From NCBI GenBank assembly GCA_014773175.1, contig VXCM01001007.1, positions 62,001 to 126,000 on the forward strand: a stretch of DNA of 64,000 nucleotides, in the 5' to 3' direction. Below, piece after piece: positions 16,907 through 28,436 of the stretch (the stretch's first letter is position 1; the number at the start of each line of letters is the position of its first letter). The position numbers were made by a program, and so were the translations under genes. The DNA comes from Lucifuga dentata (taxonomy: Eukaryota; Chordata; Actinopteri; Ophidiiformes; Bythitidae). The notes under the pieces are model-generated. The model searched no databases. It was not told the origin of the DNA and saw only the letters and a program-made list of their open reading frames with translations.

Positions 16907-17489
16907 GATGAGTAGTTCCTAGGTGCAAAACAAGGAAAGTGTTCCTGAGTTCCTGAAAAAAATCCTTATCGCCACAAATAATCTATGTATTATGCATTTA
17001 GAACTTTTTCTCACGCTCTCCACTGACTACAGCTGCCAAAGGGACTTTGCACCAAGTAGCTATCCTGCTAGAAATCCTTGCTGTCTTTCTGTCTGATTGA
17101 GTGACTGTTAAAGCGAAGGTCACTGATCTGCTATGCATCTTCACAGGCTCTCCTGCCCAGCCTGCCTGAATAATTTATGCAGTAGATTTTTAGGAGATCT
17201 GAGGGAATGGCCATGTGAAATTACCTTGCATTGATCCTGTAAGTTGAGAGAAGGAGAGAGAGACAGAGAAATTGATAGATCAAAAAGGATGGAGAGATGA
17301 GCAGCTCAGAGGAGGGCAAGTTCTTGTGCTTATTGACTTGATTCAGACATCAATAACAACTTGATTACTCATTTTGACAAGATTATATAGATAGACCAGT
17401 CATTCAGGAAATTTTCAGAGTGCTGTTGATTAGACCTGTTTTGATTGCTTGAGTATTTTCAGGATTATTTTAACAATTGTCATCAAACA

Positions 17490-17622
17490 AGAGATGCAAT
17501 TTTCTTTGATTCTTTTTTTTTTTGTTTTGTTTTAAAATGATCTCATGCTGTATATNAGAGATGCAATTTTCTTTGATTCTTTTTTTTTTTGTTTTGTTTT
17601 AAAATGATCTCATGCTGTATAT
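17490..17622. repeat. 66-bp direct duplication around single N (17556): assembly artefact
   Basis: 17490-17555 and 17557-17622 are identical and separated by one N. The pattern fits two contig ends that overlap but were not merged. Probably only one copy exists in the genome. Confidence 0.9.
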
Positions 17623-18636
17623 GGACTTCAAGTTAATAACTTGTTTCTGGCTGCAGTGGAAAAAAAAATTCCCAATCCAGAAACATGATTTATTCAGTGT
17701 GGGAGCAGCTTCTCCCAAGCCAATCTCAGAGATCTCTTTGTATAAAAATTTGGAGCTTTTCACTTGGGATCTGGCGTACAGCAGTGGAATTTAAGGGAGG
17801 TTAAACCTTACATTATTCCAAAGTAATCCCATTACCTAAATATGCTTTCCCTGACCCACATTGAACCCCTTCCTTACACACATCGCTCATATCACGTTAA
17901 ATTCAATTTTGGATTTAGTACTTGGCATCTAACTAAATCAACAAACATCACCCAAGTGTCTGTATGTTCTCTCACTTTATAACTCTCCTTGAAGAAGTCA
18001 CAAAAGCTGGTTAGAATTCAGAAAGAGAAAGTTTCATTGGACAATCATCAAATTCAGTTTGAGGAGATTCTCTTGATGTTATCGCTTTGCTGGTGTGTGT
18101 TATCCAGCCCCATCACTTCACGATCACAAGACAACCTTTGTAATCTTGTGACCTGTGTGTGATTGCCGACCTTGATACAGTAAATCCATTTAATGTAATT
18201 GCTCTAGTGCTTGACAGTAAACTGTTCTGGACTTGAGTCCACAAGTCTAGAAATGCATTAGCTTTTCTGAGAGATGACTTCTGAGCTAAAAACTCTTTAA
18301 AGGACAGGCTAATTTTCTAAACCATTCATGATTTTATCCTCAATGCCCATTTGCATGCTGGTTTACAGTAGTCCTTCTGCCTCTTTATAGGTCCTGAAGG
18401 CTGAACAGCCAAAGTAAGGAGAAGAACAAAATTCACGATCTTTGTTCCATGCAAAAAACACTTTCAAACAGTAAGTTTCAGCTAATGGGATGCTTTAGTT
18501 GTCCGAGTTTAACCAAATCAAGTGGTTAACTCTGACAGTTTGAGTACAGACTTTGCAGCCTAGGGACACTCTGTCACGGTTTGGCTACAGTGTTGGACTC
18601 AAATGTAAATAAGCAGTCTGTAATTTGGAATGTGGC

Positions 18637-18686
18637 AAAAAAAATAAATAAATAAATAAATAAATAAAACAAACAAACAAACAAAA
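18637..18686. repeat. (AAAT)n/(AAAC)n tract
   Basis: Tetranucleotide A-rich repeat changing from AAAT to AAAC units. Confidence 0.9.
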
Positions 18687-18861
18687 CACAAACAGGCAGA
18701 TGAACTTACAGGTACCTGGCAGGGAGGTTAATGGGTAAACAGATTAAAAAAAAANGCAAGGGGCTCAAAAAGGCTGAAGTCAGGTCACAGGGTAAAGACA
18801 GACACAGAAAAATCATTTGACACTAACTCAAAACCCACAATATACATATTGTGAGTGAGTT

Positions 18862-18865
<4 letters not shown>

Positions 18866-18910
<45 letters not shown>
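18866..18910. repeat. (TG)n microsatellite
   Basis: About 22 TG units. Confidence 0.95.
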
Positions 18911-18913
<3 letters not shown>

Positions 18914-19029
18914 CACCTTGTGATTTGGCAGTTGAACAGGTGAGGTGGTCAGCTGACTGTGCAAAGGAGGGAAAACACTCAGGGATGATTGCTGGTGGAC
19001 AAAAGATGAACTGCAGACTCATGATACAC

Positions 19030-19390
19030 TCATGTTTACACGCACACTACTCAGATTTCTGTACTACAGAGAAGGCAAAAATGTGAGCCATATACATGGA
19101 TGAAATTAAAAGGATTCCATTGTTTGCAAACATGGCACGTTGCTTAATTGGCTTATCAGGGAGATTCTGCCAGCTGAGAGAATGCATGCGGAGGTGGCTT
19201 ACTCTGATTATAAACAGTGGATCCTTTATGCTTGAGTAAGTCCATTTATAATCACATAATCTAGGTCTGTTACTCAGAGTAAAATGCCAATTTCAATCTA
19301 ATTATGGGTGTTTACATGACATTTGAAAAATTGTTTATTGCCTTAATCAGAGTAATCAAAGTTTTAATGTGCATGTAAAATGTGCTGACT
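19030..19390 (+). mobile_element. Dispersed repeat, copy 1 (MITE-like)
   Basis: Similar over about 360 bp and in the same orientation to 45115-45485. Shared landmarks, in order: GTGA near a CATATACATGG word, GTTGCTTA, GAGGTGGCTT, ATAATCTAGGTCTGTTA, TGACATTTGAAA, TTTATTGCCTTAAT and GTGCATGTAAA. The ends have GTTTACA/TGCATGTAAA words that could be short inverted termini. No coding capacity. The superfamily is unknown. Confidence 0.7.
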
Positions 19391-20436
19391 GGTTCTCCTT
19401 GTGCCACGGTGCAGCAATATACAAAAAAGTAAAAATAAAGGGATCATTTTTAGTCTGAAAATTTGGAAGTAACTTGGATTGGCTAACTTTGATTGAAGCA
19501 TCACATTAGTTTTTACTGTGCTATAATATGTATTTGCAAAGAATAAGGACTTTGTCCCCAATTTCTTTCATTGGTCCACCTCTCGTTTGTTAAGTCTGTA
19601 GTGCCAACATGTGGAGGACTTCAAAAAGTCTAATTTTTAAATCAGGCTTTGATTACTTAACATGCCTGAAATTAGGTCTGTGCTTTAAAGAAGACAATTA
19701 TATGTGTCCCTGTTAGATTAAATAAATAAATTAGAACTTTGTGTCAGAGCTTTTATGTGCCTAAATAAAGTAATTAGTTATCAGTCTTACCGAACAGCAG
19801 GTTTGCCACCTGCAGTTCTCTAAGTTAGTTCATTCTCTATTTTCAATTTATTGGAGAACAACTAATTAAAATTTTAATACTAACTAATTGCAACTATAGC
19901 ATTAGTTTGAAGTTTAAGACGGATTGAGTGATAGCTGTATCAGGTCACCGGAGCATGTTTACCTCCTCCTCTGAAGGAGGCATGTGATTGTATATTAACC
20001 CCTCTCTAACCAGTCAACAAGTTCTTTCTTATCCGTGAAATCAATTCCATTCCACACACCCTGACCTTCAAATGAAAATAGCCTCCTGCACAACACTGCA
20101 TCCTCCTGACTCTGTAAAGGAGTTTTCATACTGTATCTGGCTATGCATTCTTACCTCATCCCCTCCCCCACTAGGATAAACAGAGTGAGCGAACGGGCAG
20201 GGAATGTAGTGGAGGTGGCTACTGGAATCTTTCACAGAACTCAGCAGTCACAAGAGCATTATGAATCTTTAATGTGAGGTGTTAGTGTGCCAAGGAGAGG
20301 AAATGTGCTGAAAACATGATTATGGACTCATGGGGAGGAAACTGTTAGAGGAGAGAGAGGAGAGGGACATCAAACAGGGGAGGGGACAGAGGAAAGCTAT
20401 AAGAATTGCTTAGGAAGACAAATGAAGAGAAGGAGG

Positions 20437-20489
20437 ATATATATATATATATATATATATATAGATAGATATAGATATAGATATATATC
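20437..20489. repeat. (TA)n/(GATA)n tract
   Basis: About 12 TA units passing into ATAGAT units. Confidence 0.9.
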
Positions 20490-21260
20490 TTTAAACTTGG
20501 AATGCGTAAGGCAAAGGCACTATCCAATGCTTAACTGAACCAGGTCCAGACAAAATAGTGATGTATTTACTGTGACACAGGAGCGGTGCAATGTGAAGGC
20601 AAATCAGTCCCCAATTTTGTTTGATAGCAACATCTTTCTTAGGAGAGGAAATAAAGCAGAAATTTGGTCTTTGATAAAGGATGTGAAAATAAAGAGCCTG
20701 CCTTGTGTTTAAGGACAGCAATGTTAAGTGGGTAGTATAATATCTTACACTTGTCAGATTGTGTATGAGAGTATCTTAAAGTTCAGTCTGTCACTTTTTA
20801 TACAAAATAAGTCCTCAGTGGCACTGACAGAGAAGCTTTGTCAATGTTTGACTCCACAGGCAAAACCTACACTACAGGCCAGAAGTTTGAAGCCACCCCC
20901 AGATTTTTTAAAACAAAAAAGTCATCAGTACACTGTTTGTTTTAGAATTTACTGCACACAAAATGACAAAAATATATAAAATAAATGTTTGCAAGAAGAA
21001 TTTGTCAACAGGAGCACATTATGTAGCCACTATGGCTAGAAATGATTGTTAATGACGGCATGCCCAGTCTGTATTAGTGCACTGGCACTCGTGTTCAAAC
21101 TCCCTTGTTTATGTGTTTTAACATTCTATTCAATACGCTACTGTCTGCCTTCTCCCAGATCATTTTGTGATTAACTTGCTACACAGTTTGCTCATGCTAT
21201 TGCTCTGCAGCCACCCCCATATTTTACATGGGGGTGGCTCAAAATGTCATTCTTGGACAG

Positions 21261-21425
21261 GACAATGATCCAAAACATTCATCAAAATTATGCCAAAATT
21301 ACATCCATTCAAAAAAGAAGCAAAAGGTTTTGANGATCCAAAACATTCATCAAAATTATGCCAAAATTACATCCATTCAAAAAAGAAGCAAAAGGTTTTG
21401 AGAATTATGACTTGGCGAAACCAAG
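21261..21425 (+). pseudogene. Tc1-like transposase fragment
   Basis: Encodes DNDPKHSSKLCQNYI, the well-known Tc1 motif around the second catalytic aspartate (Q-D-N-D-P-K-H). The rest of the transposase is deleted. The 67-bp duplication around N 21334 falls in this fragment and duplicates most of it artificially. Confidence 0.75.
21267..21401. repeat. 67-bp direct duplication around single N (21334): assembly artefact
   Basis: 21267-21333 equals 21335-21401. Same pattern as at 17490. Confidence 0.9.
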
Positions 21426-22906
21426 TCTGAGCCTGAAATGACTTCAAAGTGCTTTTATAATTGACACATTCTTCTTGAAAATTAATTAGTTACATTTATT
21501 TTATGTATTTTTGTGATTTTCTGTGCAATAAATTGTAGAACAAACAGTATATTGATTTTGATTGATTTTTTTTTTTTTTTTTTTTATTTAAACCTGGTGG
21601 CCTCAAATGTCTGGCCTGTATCAAATGTTGTTGATTTTGGCTTTTTCATAACATTTATTGCCAGTGAGAAAAAGATAAAATAATGCCAGCCTTTTCCTTT
21701 AATTTTGAATCAGTCAGTGTTTCAGTATTTGAAATGTGACTTGGCAGATGTTCTCTATTCCCTTCATCCACCTTAAAAGGACTTATTTTATGTTGACAGA
21801 CAAAATTTTTGATTCTTAACATAAAAGTGGTTTTACTATCCAACACCATGTGTTATAAGTCATTTCGAGTTTCAGCCCAAGATCATCAAATTACTGAGGC
21901 ACATTTTGTTGTGAAAACAACACATTTGAAACTCTCTCTCTCTTTGTTACAGCTTTGATATCAGCTGGCTGCTGCAGCAACAACTGTAGAAATGTCAAGC
22001 TATGGGACAGGTATGATCATCTCTATACTTATCAGAAATGGATTTTGTGTTACCGACACTCCGTGAAAAAAAAAATAACAGTGGAATGTCAGGATCGAGT
22101 CTTTCCATTATGATCTCTGAATCCTGTAATCAGTCAGTATTATTCTATTTTACCATAGTTCACAATACTTTTTTAGCTTTAATCACAACACTTATTTAAA
22201 TTTGTGGAACAGCCAAATTTCACTGATTGAAAAAATTATGAATTTCATATCTATAAAAGGGAAAAGAGTATATGAGTTGGAGGGTATCTGTGATTTACTG
22301 AATAATATGATGTTTCTCATTCAGGACCAATCAGGTGATCACTCGAATGTCACTGATTTTATATGCGCATTTGTAAGTTTGAGTTTTGCCCAGGTCATTG
22401 GAGAGTCATGCTGTGACTTAGTCCAGTGTGCTGGATCTAGATGACTAATGTGTTTGCATCCTTGGTGTAATCACAGTGGGTTTACAGTAGGACTACAGAG
22501 TTAGAGGTGACCCTACCTATCCCTGTCTGCCATCTTCCATCTTCAATCAGGCCTGGTGGGAGGGCGAGAAGGCTGTGTTAATATTTAATGACTGCGAGAC
22601 AAGGCACACCTTCCCAAGAGGATAGTCACACCCCCCACCAGCCAGTCCTGTTGTAAAACACACACACACACACACACATACACAGTATACTCAGATGGAT
22701 TGTCATAGTTGTTCTTCTATGTACTGTGATTTTTATACCTGTGAATGAAAGCATCTCCTTCCTCTCTTTTTCTGCATTAATATTGTCCTCCTCTTTGCCT
22801 ATGCCACCCTCTCATTCTCACTTACTTTGTACAAAAATAGCACTCAGGTAAATAAAAGAAGAAAGTGCACTTTATATCAGTCGATGATTTGTGAGCTCAA
22901 ATAACA

Positions 22907-22936
22907 AAAAAAAAAAAAAANAAAAAAAAAAAAAAA
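22907..22936. repeat. Poly-A with single N (22921)
   Basis: Homopolymer junction of uncertain length. Confidence 0.9.
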
Positions 22937-23570
22937 GAAAAAAGAAAAAAGCAAAGCAACAAGAACGTGCTACCAATGCAGATTGAAGTGAAGCCCCATG
23001 GCGATGCCTGGGTTCTTCCCTGTGGTGGAGACAGTCGCTGGTGGTAACAAAAGGATCTATCCATCTATCATGAAAAGTTTGTGTAATTAATTGGGATGAT
23101 GCGTGAAAGTGTGATAGAGACAGAATATGAAATATTAGGTGCAGCTACAAAACACTCTGATATCCCTGAATCATAAATTATTTTGATTATGTGATCTTAT
23201 TGTGGTCTTTTCAGAATATTTGCCTGTATTCTTTTGGATTGAATGAAGAATTTGAGTTTGTGAAACGAAATAACACAATTTCTAATTTAATCCAGTTGCA
23301 AAACTTGAGATTCATGCCTATAAAAATGCATCCAGTAAAACAAACCCATCCAGAACTGCCCTGAATGCTTCCTTTACTTTCATAACATCAATGTAAGTGA
23401 ATGTGGAACACCTGGTTAGATACCCACAAATATGGGGCTAGTTTTGTAGCCAATCACAAGAGTGGGCTTTTCAAGAGGGCGCCTTAAAAGGACTCCCCTA
23501 AACCAGTTTGTATTCACTCAGTGTATACAGCAATGCTGCAGCAAGGGAGCATAGAAGTGCATTAAGGTGG

Positions 23571-23609
23571 GTTTTTTTTTTTTTTTTTTNTTTTTTTTTT
23601 TTTTTTTTT
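23571..23609. repeat. Poly-T with single N (23590)
   Basis: Homopolymer junction of uncertain length. Confidence 0.9.
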
Positions 23610-24075
23610 GCAAGATTAGAAGCATTGCAAAGGTTTCAAAATAGACCCACACATTAAAATAAGAACATGAAAATCTGTATAATATATCTGTTTTAAATAA
23701 GAGCATTCTTGTGGTTCAGGTCAGGTCTTTGTTTCACGTTGTCTATTTTCTGTCTGCTCAGTTATTAAATGGATGCAGAAAAGCCCCAAAATCATATACA
23801 ATAAAAATATTTCCTATTTGTCTTCTTCCTGTGCAGCTTTGATGCCTCCTCTTGACCCCAGCTCTGCCAACCAGGCTCCTCAGCAGGACAGGGGTCACAG
23901 GGAGGCAGTCGTCCTGCATCTCTGGCCTCGATAGATCAGAGGAGCCCTGGGCACCAACCTGCACAGCTCTGGATGAGCTGTCCATGTCCTCATCCATATC
24001 CACAGCCCTGAAACAGCCTGCCTCCATGTTTTCATTTTCTACATATCGAGAGGTTTTCTTTTTTTGTTTGTTGGT

Positions 24076-24080
<5 letters not shown>

Positions 24081-24106
<26 letters not shown>

Positions 24107-24107
24107 N
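24081..24107. repeat. (GT)n ending at single N (24107)
   Basis: About 13 GT units cut by one N. Repeat length is uncertain. Confidence 0.9.
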
Positions 24108-26469
24108 ACTAATAGTATGGTTATTAAAACTTCTGCAGACTGCCACAGCTAAATGGATTAGAGTGCATATCTCTCCCTGCCAACTGTGACATGGCTACCT
24201 CCCAGACAGAAATGAGAGAAAGGGAGGGAAGCTGGGGAGTAGAGATGAGGAAGATTCTGCACTTTGTGCTGCTACTCTCTGTTTACAAGTGTTGATCATT
24301 GGTAAAGAAGCACATTAATTGGACTTTCTGTATCCTGCTGTTCTCGTTTAATTATTTCCCCACTCCCACCTGTCTCTCTCCCCCTCTCTTTCCTCCCTCA
24401 CCAGCCCTCCTCAACCCACCTTCAGAGATCCCTATTTCTCATCATCTCCGTCCTCTCTTTCTTCTTCTTCACACATTCATCTTCAAACTGTGTAATGAGA
24501 CTAGTATAATCTAATGTTCTGTCTCAAGCTCAGATCCAGCTGATCATGTTATTGCCACCATCTCCTCTTCCTCCATTGTGATTCAATCGTGTCAGCTGAA
24601 CTTAAAAACAGAAAACTAAACAAGGCTAAAAAAAAAAAAAAAAAAAAAAAGGAAAAAGAAAAAAATAAAAGAAATACTTGTCCAAAATGTTCTAGCAAGA
24701 AGAAAACCTCTTCCTGTGTCTTAAACCAAGATGGCCAACATTAGCTGCTCACAGATATTCTAGTTATATAAAATGCAATGTTCAGGTGTCATTTTTTTTG
24801 TATTATCTTTTTTGCTCCCTTAAAGCGCCTATATTGAAGCTGGGGATAAGATTATATGTTTCTCCATGTTGTTTTTTTTACAACAAAGTAAAGTCCAAGT
24901 ATATATAGTAGATTATTGGATTAGTTTTCTATATATAAATATAATATGATTATTATTTTTGATTTACTGGTACTAGAACTATTATATTAAGATGTATGCG
25001 ATATGTATCAAATAAAAACACTTCTTTATGAAAAAATGTATAATTTGTCCAGGTTGTTTTTAAGTGTGTAACTGACATTACTGGAAGGCAAACATTGACC
25101 TGGAACTCTAATTGTCATATAGAGCCACATTGGCCTATTTTAACTGTCTGACCTCCATAGTTTGAGAAACAGAATGTGATATATAGCTAGTGATAAGAAA
25201 ATGTTACAGTATAAATACTTACTCAGCTATTAGGATGAAATTCTTCTGTTGTGGTAAAAAATATACCAATTTTGGTGTGGGTGATAGAAAGAGGTACAAA
25301 TGTTGACAAAGTAATGTAATCGGGACATAAGTGGCACAGATAATGGATAATGCCATGTCAAGTGAATTAGAGAAATGATATTTGTTTAACCGTGCATTTT
25401 TTTTTACAACTTCAATTACTGCAACCGCAAGTAGAAAACCCTTGGATTATACTTCCAACCATTCTTATGTCCTCACAGTGGAATAGTTTTTTGGAAATAT
25501 TATAAAATCAAACCCCATCCAGATATGTTATCCAGGTAATGAAAAGGGCTTGTTAATGCAAGGTGTAGGGCTGATGTGAATGCAATCCGATCTGATGCCA
25601 TCTGACCCACAAATGGATGTGGTCTGGTCTTGCACTGTGATTGGATCTGTCAGGCGGCGGGTAGAGAACTCAGGAACAGACATGACAGCAGACAAAGATA
25701 GTCCTTTTAAGTTTAATAAGAAACGTAAAATCACCCAAAAAGGGGAACAAAGCACTGGAGAAAAATCCAAACAAAGTACAACTAAAAATCACTAGACTTG
25801 GCTAGGAAAAAACACGTAAATCTAACATAAAGGTTAGGCAAAGAAAAAAACCAAAGACTTAATCCAAGAGCAAGTAGACAGAAAACACGATAACATGACA
25901 GTCTGGCCATCTAGGAGAACAAACACAATGGATTAAATACAATGACACTAATGATGGATCCGAATCAGCTGAGCAGGCAGGGAAAATGCAGACAAGAGAT
26001 TGGCCGTTGGCAGCAGGTGACCACAAGCGCGGGAAAACAATGAGGCATCCAGATTGGTGGAGGAAAATTTAAATGACCAAAACCACACCCCAACCAGGAT
26101 CGCCTGTAAACAAACACACACACACATACCCACATACCCCACACAGACACAGAAGGCGAAATAAAAGGCAAAGACAACCAGGAAAACTAAGAGTGTCCTG
26201 GAGCCATCCTGACAGGATCTCATTTACAACTAGCCAAATTTGAATGTAATCTGTACTGCTGGGACACGTGCATAAAGGAAATGCCACCCAGAAGTTGAAA
26301 AGGTCACCACACTTCATCTTGCTGCTCGCTCTAGTTAAGAAAGTTATCTTGAATTGGGAGTGTAACTTGCTGTAATTGGGAACCTGCACCTGGAACACAG
26401 ACAGCGAATGCATGAGCCGAAAAAAAAAAAAAAACCAAAAAATTATGTATTTATTTTTTAAATTGGTTG

Positions 26470-26815
26470 ATACTTGTCCATTGAGTAAGGAGGAAGCATG
26501 GGCTTTGTTAGCAATATGGGGGGGACAGCACTGTTCAAACAAAACTGGAAAGTTGTTACAGAAATAGGCCAGGTTATGAAGACGTTGCCAAACAGATGGT
26601 AGAACAGGAGTGGGACAGGAGCTAACTCCAGTGCCAACAAAAAATAAAACACTTGAAGGTATCCTACAACAAGGTACATGATGACAATAGAAGAAGCTAG
26701 CAGGCCAGTGTGGTCTGTATATTTTATGATGCCCTCAAGAAGATCCTTGCTGATCAGCCATCTGATCACCCCACTGAGAATCTGATCACAATGCAGAATC
26801 CAGATAACAAGCATG
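26470..26815 (+). pseudogene. Myb/SANT-like (trihelix) domain remnant
   Basis: The first block (about 26475-26515) reads LSKEEAWALLAIWG, matching helix 1 of Myb/SANT-like domains. After a frame change, 26540-26780 reads NRPGYEDVAKQMVEQEWDRS, a stop, then LQCQQKIKHLKVSYNKV, followed by FYDALKKILADQPS. This order (W...LL-x-IW; Y-x-x-V-A-x-x-M; Q-C-x-x-K-I-K-x-L-K; F-x-x-L-x-x-I-L-x-x-P-S) is that of the Myb_DNA-bind_4 family found in Harbinger-derived and ZSCAN29-like proteins. The frameshift and stop make it a pseudogene or transposon relic. No flanking exons were found. Confidence 0.65.
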
Positions 26816-27252
26816 CTTTTTAACACAAGGTATAAACCGGGCCTCAGGCACTGAATATCTGGTCAGAAACTGCTAGATGCTCATAATAGGGTTAGTACCC
26901 TACCCACTTTAGCTGGAAAATCTTTTTCCCACAAGTTTGACTTTTTATGTTAGGATTAACACATTAGAAATAAGATTAGAGGGTAAGGTATTAAGGTTAA
27001 GGTTAGGTTATTATGGTCAAGTGCATACAATGTTGTCACAAGTATATTGTGTGTGTGCGCAAGTGTGTTTGTCCTTGTGTTATATATGTCCTTATGTCCT
27101 TACATGTATATATTCATTACTACCATTACTGCATTTTTAGGTTGACCACTGTGTAGATGTCACACACATGCCTATAGTGTGAGAAAAAACACTTGGAGGC
27201 TGATCTGGTTTGATCTGATTGCTCGAAGCGATTAGTGTTTAGGAAAATCTCT

Positions 27253-27855
27253 TTAAAGGGCCATAACACCCATTTTGCATGTTTGAGCCTAATATATTCA
27301 ATTTTCATACAAGTAAGGTTACTGACAATCATTTTCCAAAGCATCCTACTGGAATGGTGAGTTAAAAAAAATGTTTTCCTGTCTTCTAGACCGCCATTGG
27401 TTTCAGTTCATTCTGGTATGCTATTAAAATCAACTTGTTGATACTTGAAATGTTCTTGGGATAGGTAATCCATCATCATGAACAACACGTGTATTCCGTT
27501 TTTTTGGGTTTTTTTTCAAAGTTTTGTAATTTTAGTGTTAAAGCACAATAAAAAGCACGGAAAAGTGAAAAGCGCGGGGAACATAGTCCCAAAAGAAGAC
27601 CTGCATTTATTGAAAAATTTAAACAACCGTGACTTCATAAGGCTGCATAACTATTAGCAGGCAAAACATTGACTTTTAATGTGGGTGTATCACTTAAATA
27701 TTTGATTTTGAAAAATTAAAAGGTTTTGCAAAATATCAGGAAAGCTGAAATACGGTTTTATCCTTTGGGAAATGACTGTCAGTAATGTTATGTGTATGAA
27801 AACTGAATATATGTTAGGCTTAAACATGCAAAATCGGTGACAGTCTGATATTTAA
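27253..27855. mobile_element. TTAA-flanked MITE, copy B (complete)
   Basis: TTAA at 27253-27256 and 27852-27855. The left terminus reads TTAAAGGGCCATAAC, followed by CATTTTGCATGTTTGAGCCT. The reverse of the right terminus carries GATTTTGCATGTTTAAGCCT at the same place. Length is 603 bp and it has no coding capacity. Internal landmarks shared with copy A include GTCAGTAATGT followed by ATGTGTAT just before the right terminus. Same family as 8465-9993. Confidence 0.78.
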
Positions 27856-28123
27856 ATCTGATGCCTTGGCACTGCTGTTATATAGTGCCACCCTATGGGA
27901 TGCCTTCCTGAGCCATCAAGGGGATCTAATGGCTGATGGAACTGAGTGATCACTTTATCAGTAAGTGTTGTTGCACTTCAGAGAAAATGAGTATGCTCTA
28001 TTTATAGATGTGTGTGATTGGCCGGAAGTTGCTTAGATGCAGAGCAAGAAGAAACTCATTATTCACAGTGCTGTTGTTTATGTTGTCTAACATGTAGTAA
28101 GAAGACAGAGAAAGAAACAGGAA

Positions 28124-28126
<3 letters not shown>

Positions 28127-28190
<64 letters not shown>
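28127..28190. repeat. (TATC)16 microsatellite
   Basis: Sixteen perfect TATC units, likely highly polymorphic. Confidence 0.97.
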
Positions 28191-28389
28191 AAGTGCCTCA
28201 TTGAATGATTATCTGGTGGGTTTTGTTTTTAACTAATGATACTATGTGTTCTGACACTTTGTTTACATCGGTTCTTCAACGGTGCAAGTTGTGTGTCTGT
28301 GTGTGTACATGTGTGTACATCTAACATGTATCCTGCTCATGTGTACATGGGTGTATTTATTTAGATATGAAAAGGTGTGAAAGTAAATA

Positions 28390-28391
<2 letters not shown>

Positions 28392-28433
<42 letters not shown>
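28392..28433. repeat. (TG)n microsatellite
   Basis: About 21 TG units. Confidence 0.95.

Positions 28434-28436
<3 letters not shown>

Larger units (their letters stand above)
16907..20872. other. Intron 2, unannotated, with simple repeats
   Basis: Contains the assembly duplication at 17490-17622, (AAAT)n/(AAAC)n at 18637-18686, an A-run ending at N 18755, (TG)n at 18866-18910, the first copy of a dispersed repeat at about 19030-19390, and (TA)n-rich DNA at 20437-20489. No gene seen. Confidence 0.45.
20873..21620 (+). mobile_element. Tc1/mariner-like element, internally deleted, TA-flanked
   Basis: Element 20875-21618, with TA at 20873-20874 and 21619-21620. The left end reads CAGGCCAGAAGTTTGAAGCC and the reverse of the right end CAGGCCAGACATTTGAGGCC, a clear inverted repeat of about 26 bp. 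It is 744 bp here (about 676 bp once the assembly duplication at 21267-21401 is removed), against about 1.6 kb for a full Tc1 element. One transposase fragment remains inside. Confidence 0.88.
21621..26469. other. Intron 2, unannotated, with simple repeats
   Basis: Holds (CA)n 22659-22678, poly-A with N 22907-22936, poly-T with N 23571-23609, (GT)n ending at N 24081-24107 and poly-A 24629-24650. A GC-richer block at about 23830-24035 follows a pyrimidine tract and CAG and is open in several frames, but no family is recognised. The stretch 25660-26220 reads like a dispersed repeat (A-rich text with ATGACAG words), though I found no second copy or clear ends here. Confidence 0.4.

Noticed and set aside
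25660..26220. Possible dispersed fish repeat
   Set aside because: The wording feels familiar, but I could not define ends, a second copy or a coding motif in this window.
26458..26826. 122-codon hydrophobic minus-strand frame
   Set aside because: Antisense to the Myb/SANT-like blocks on the + strand, which have a recognisable motif order.
28127..28190. CRISPR-like regular array
   Set aside because: It is a plain TATC microsatellite without spacers, in a vertebrate genome.
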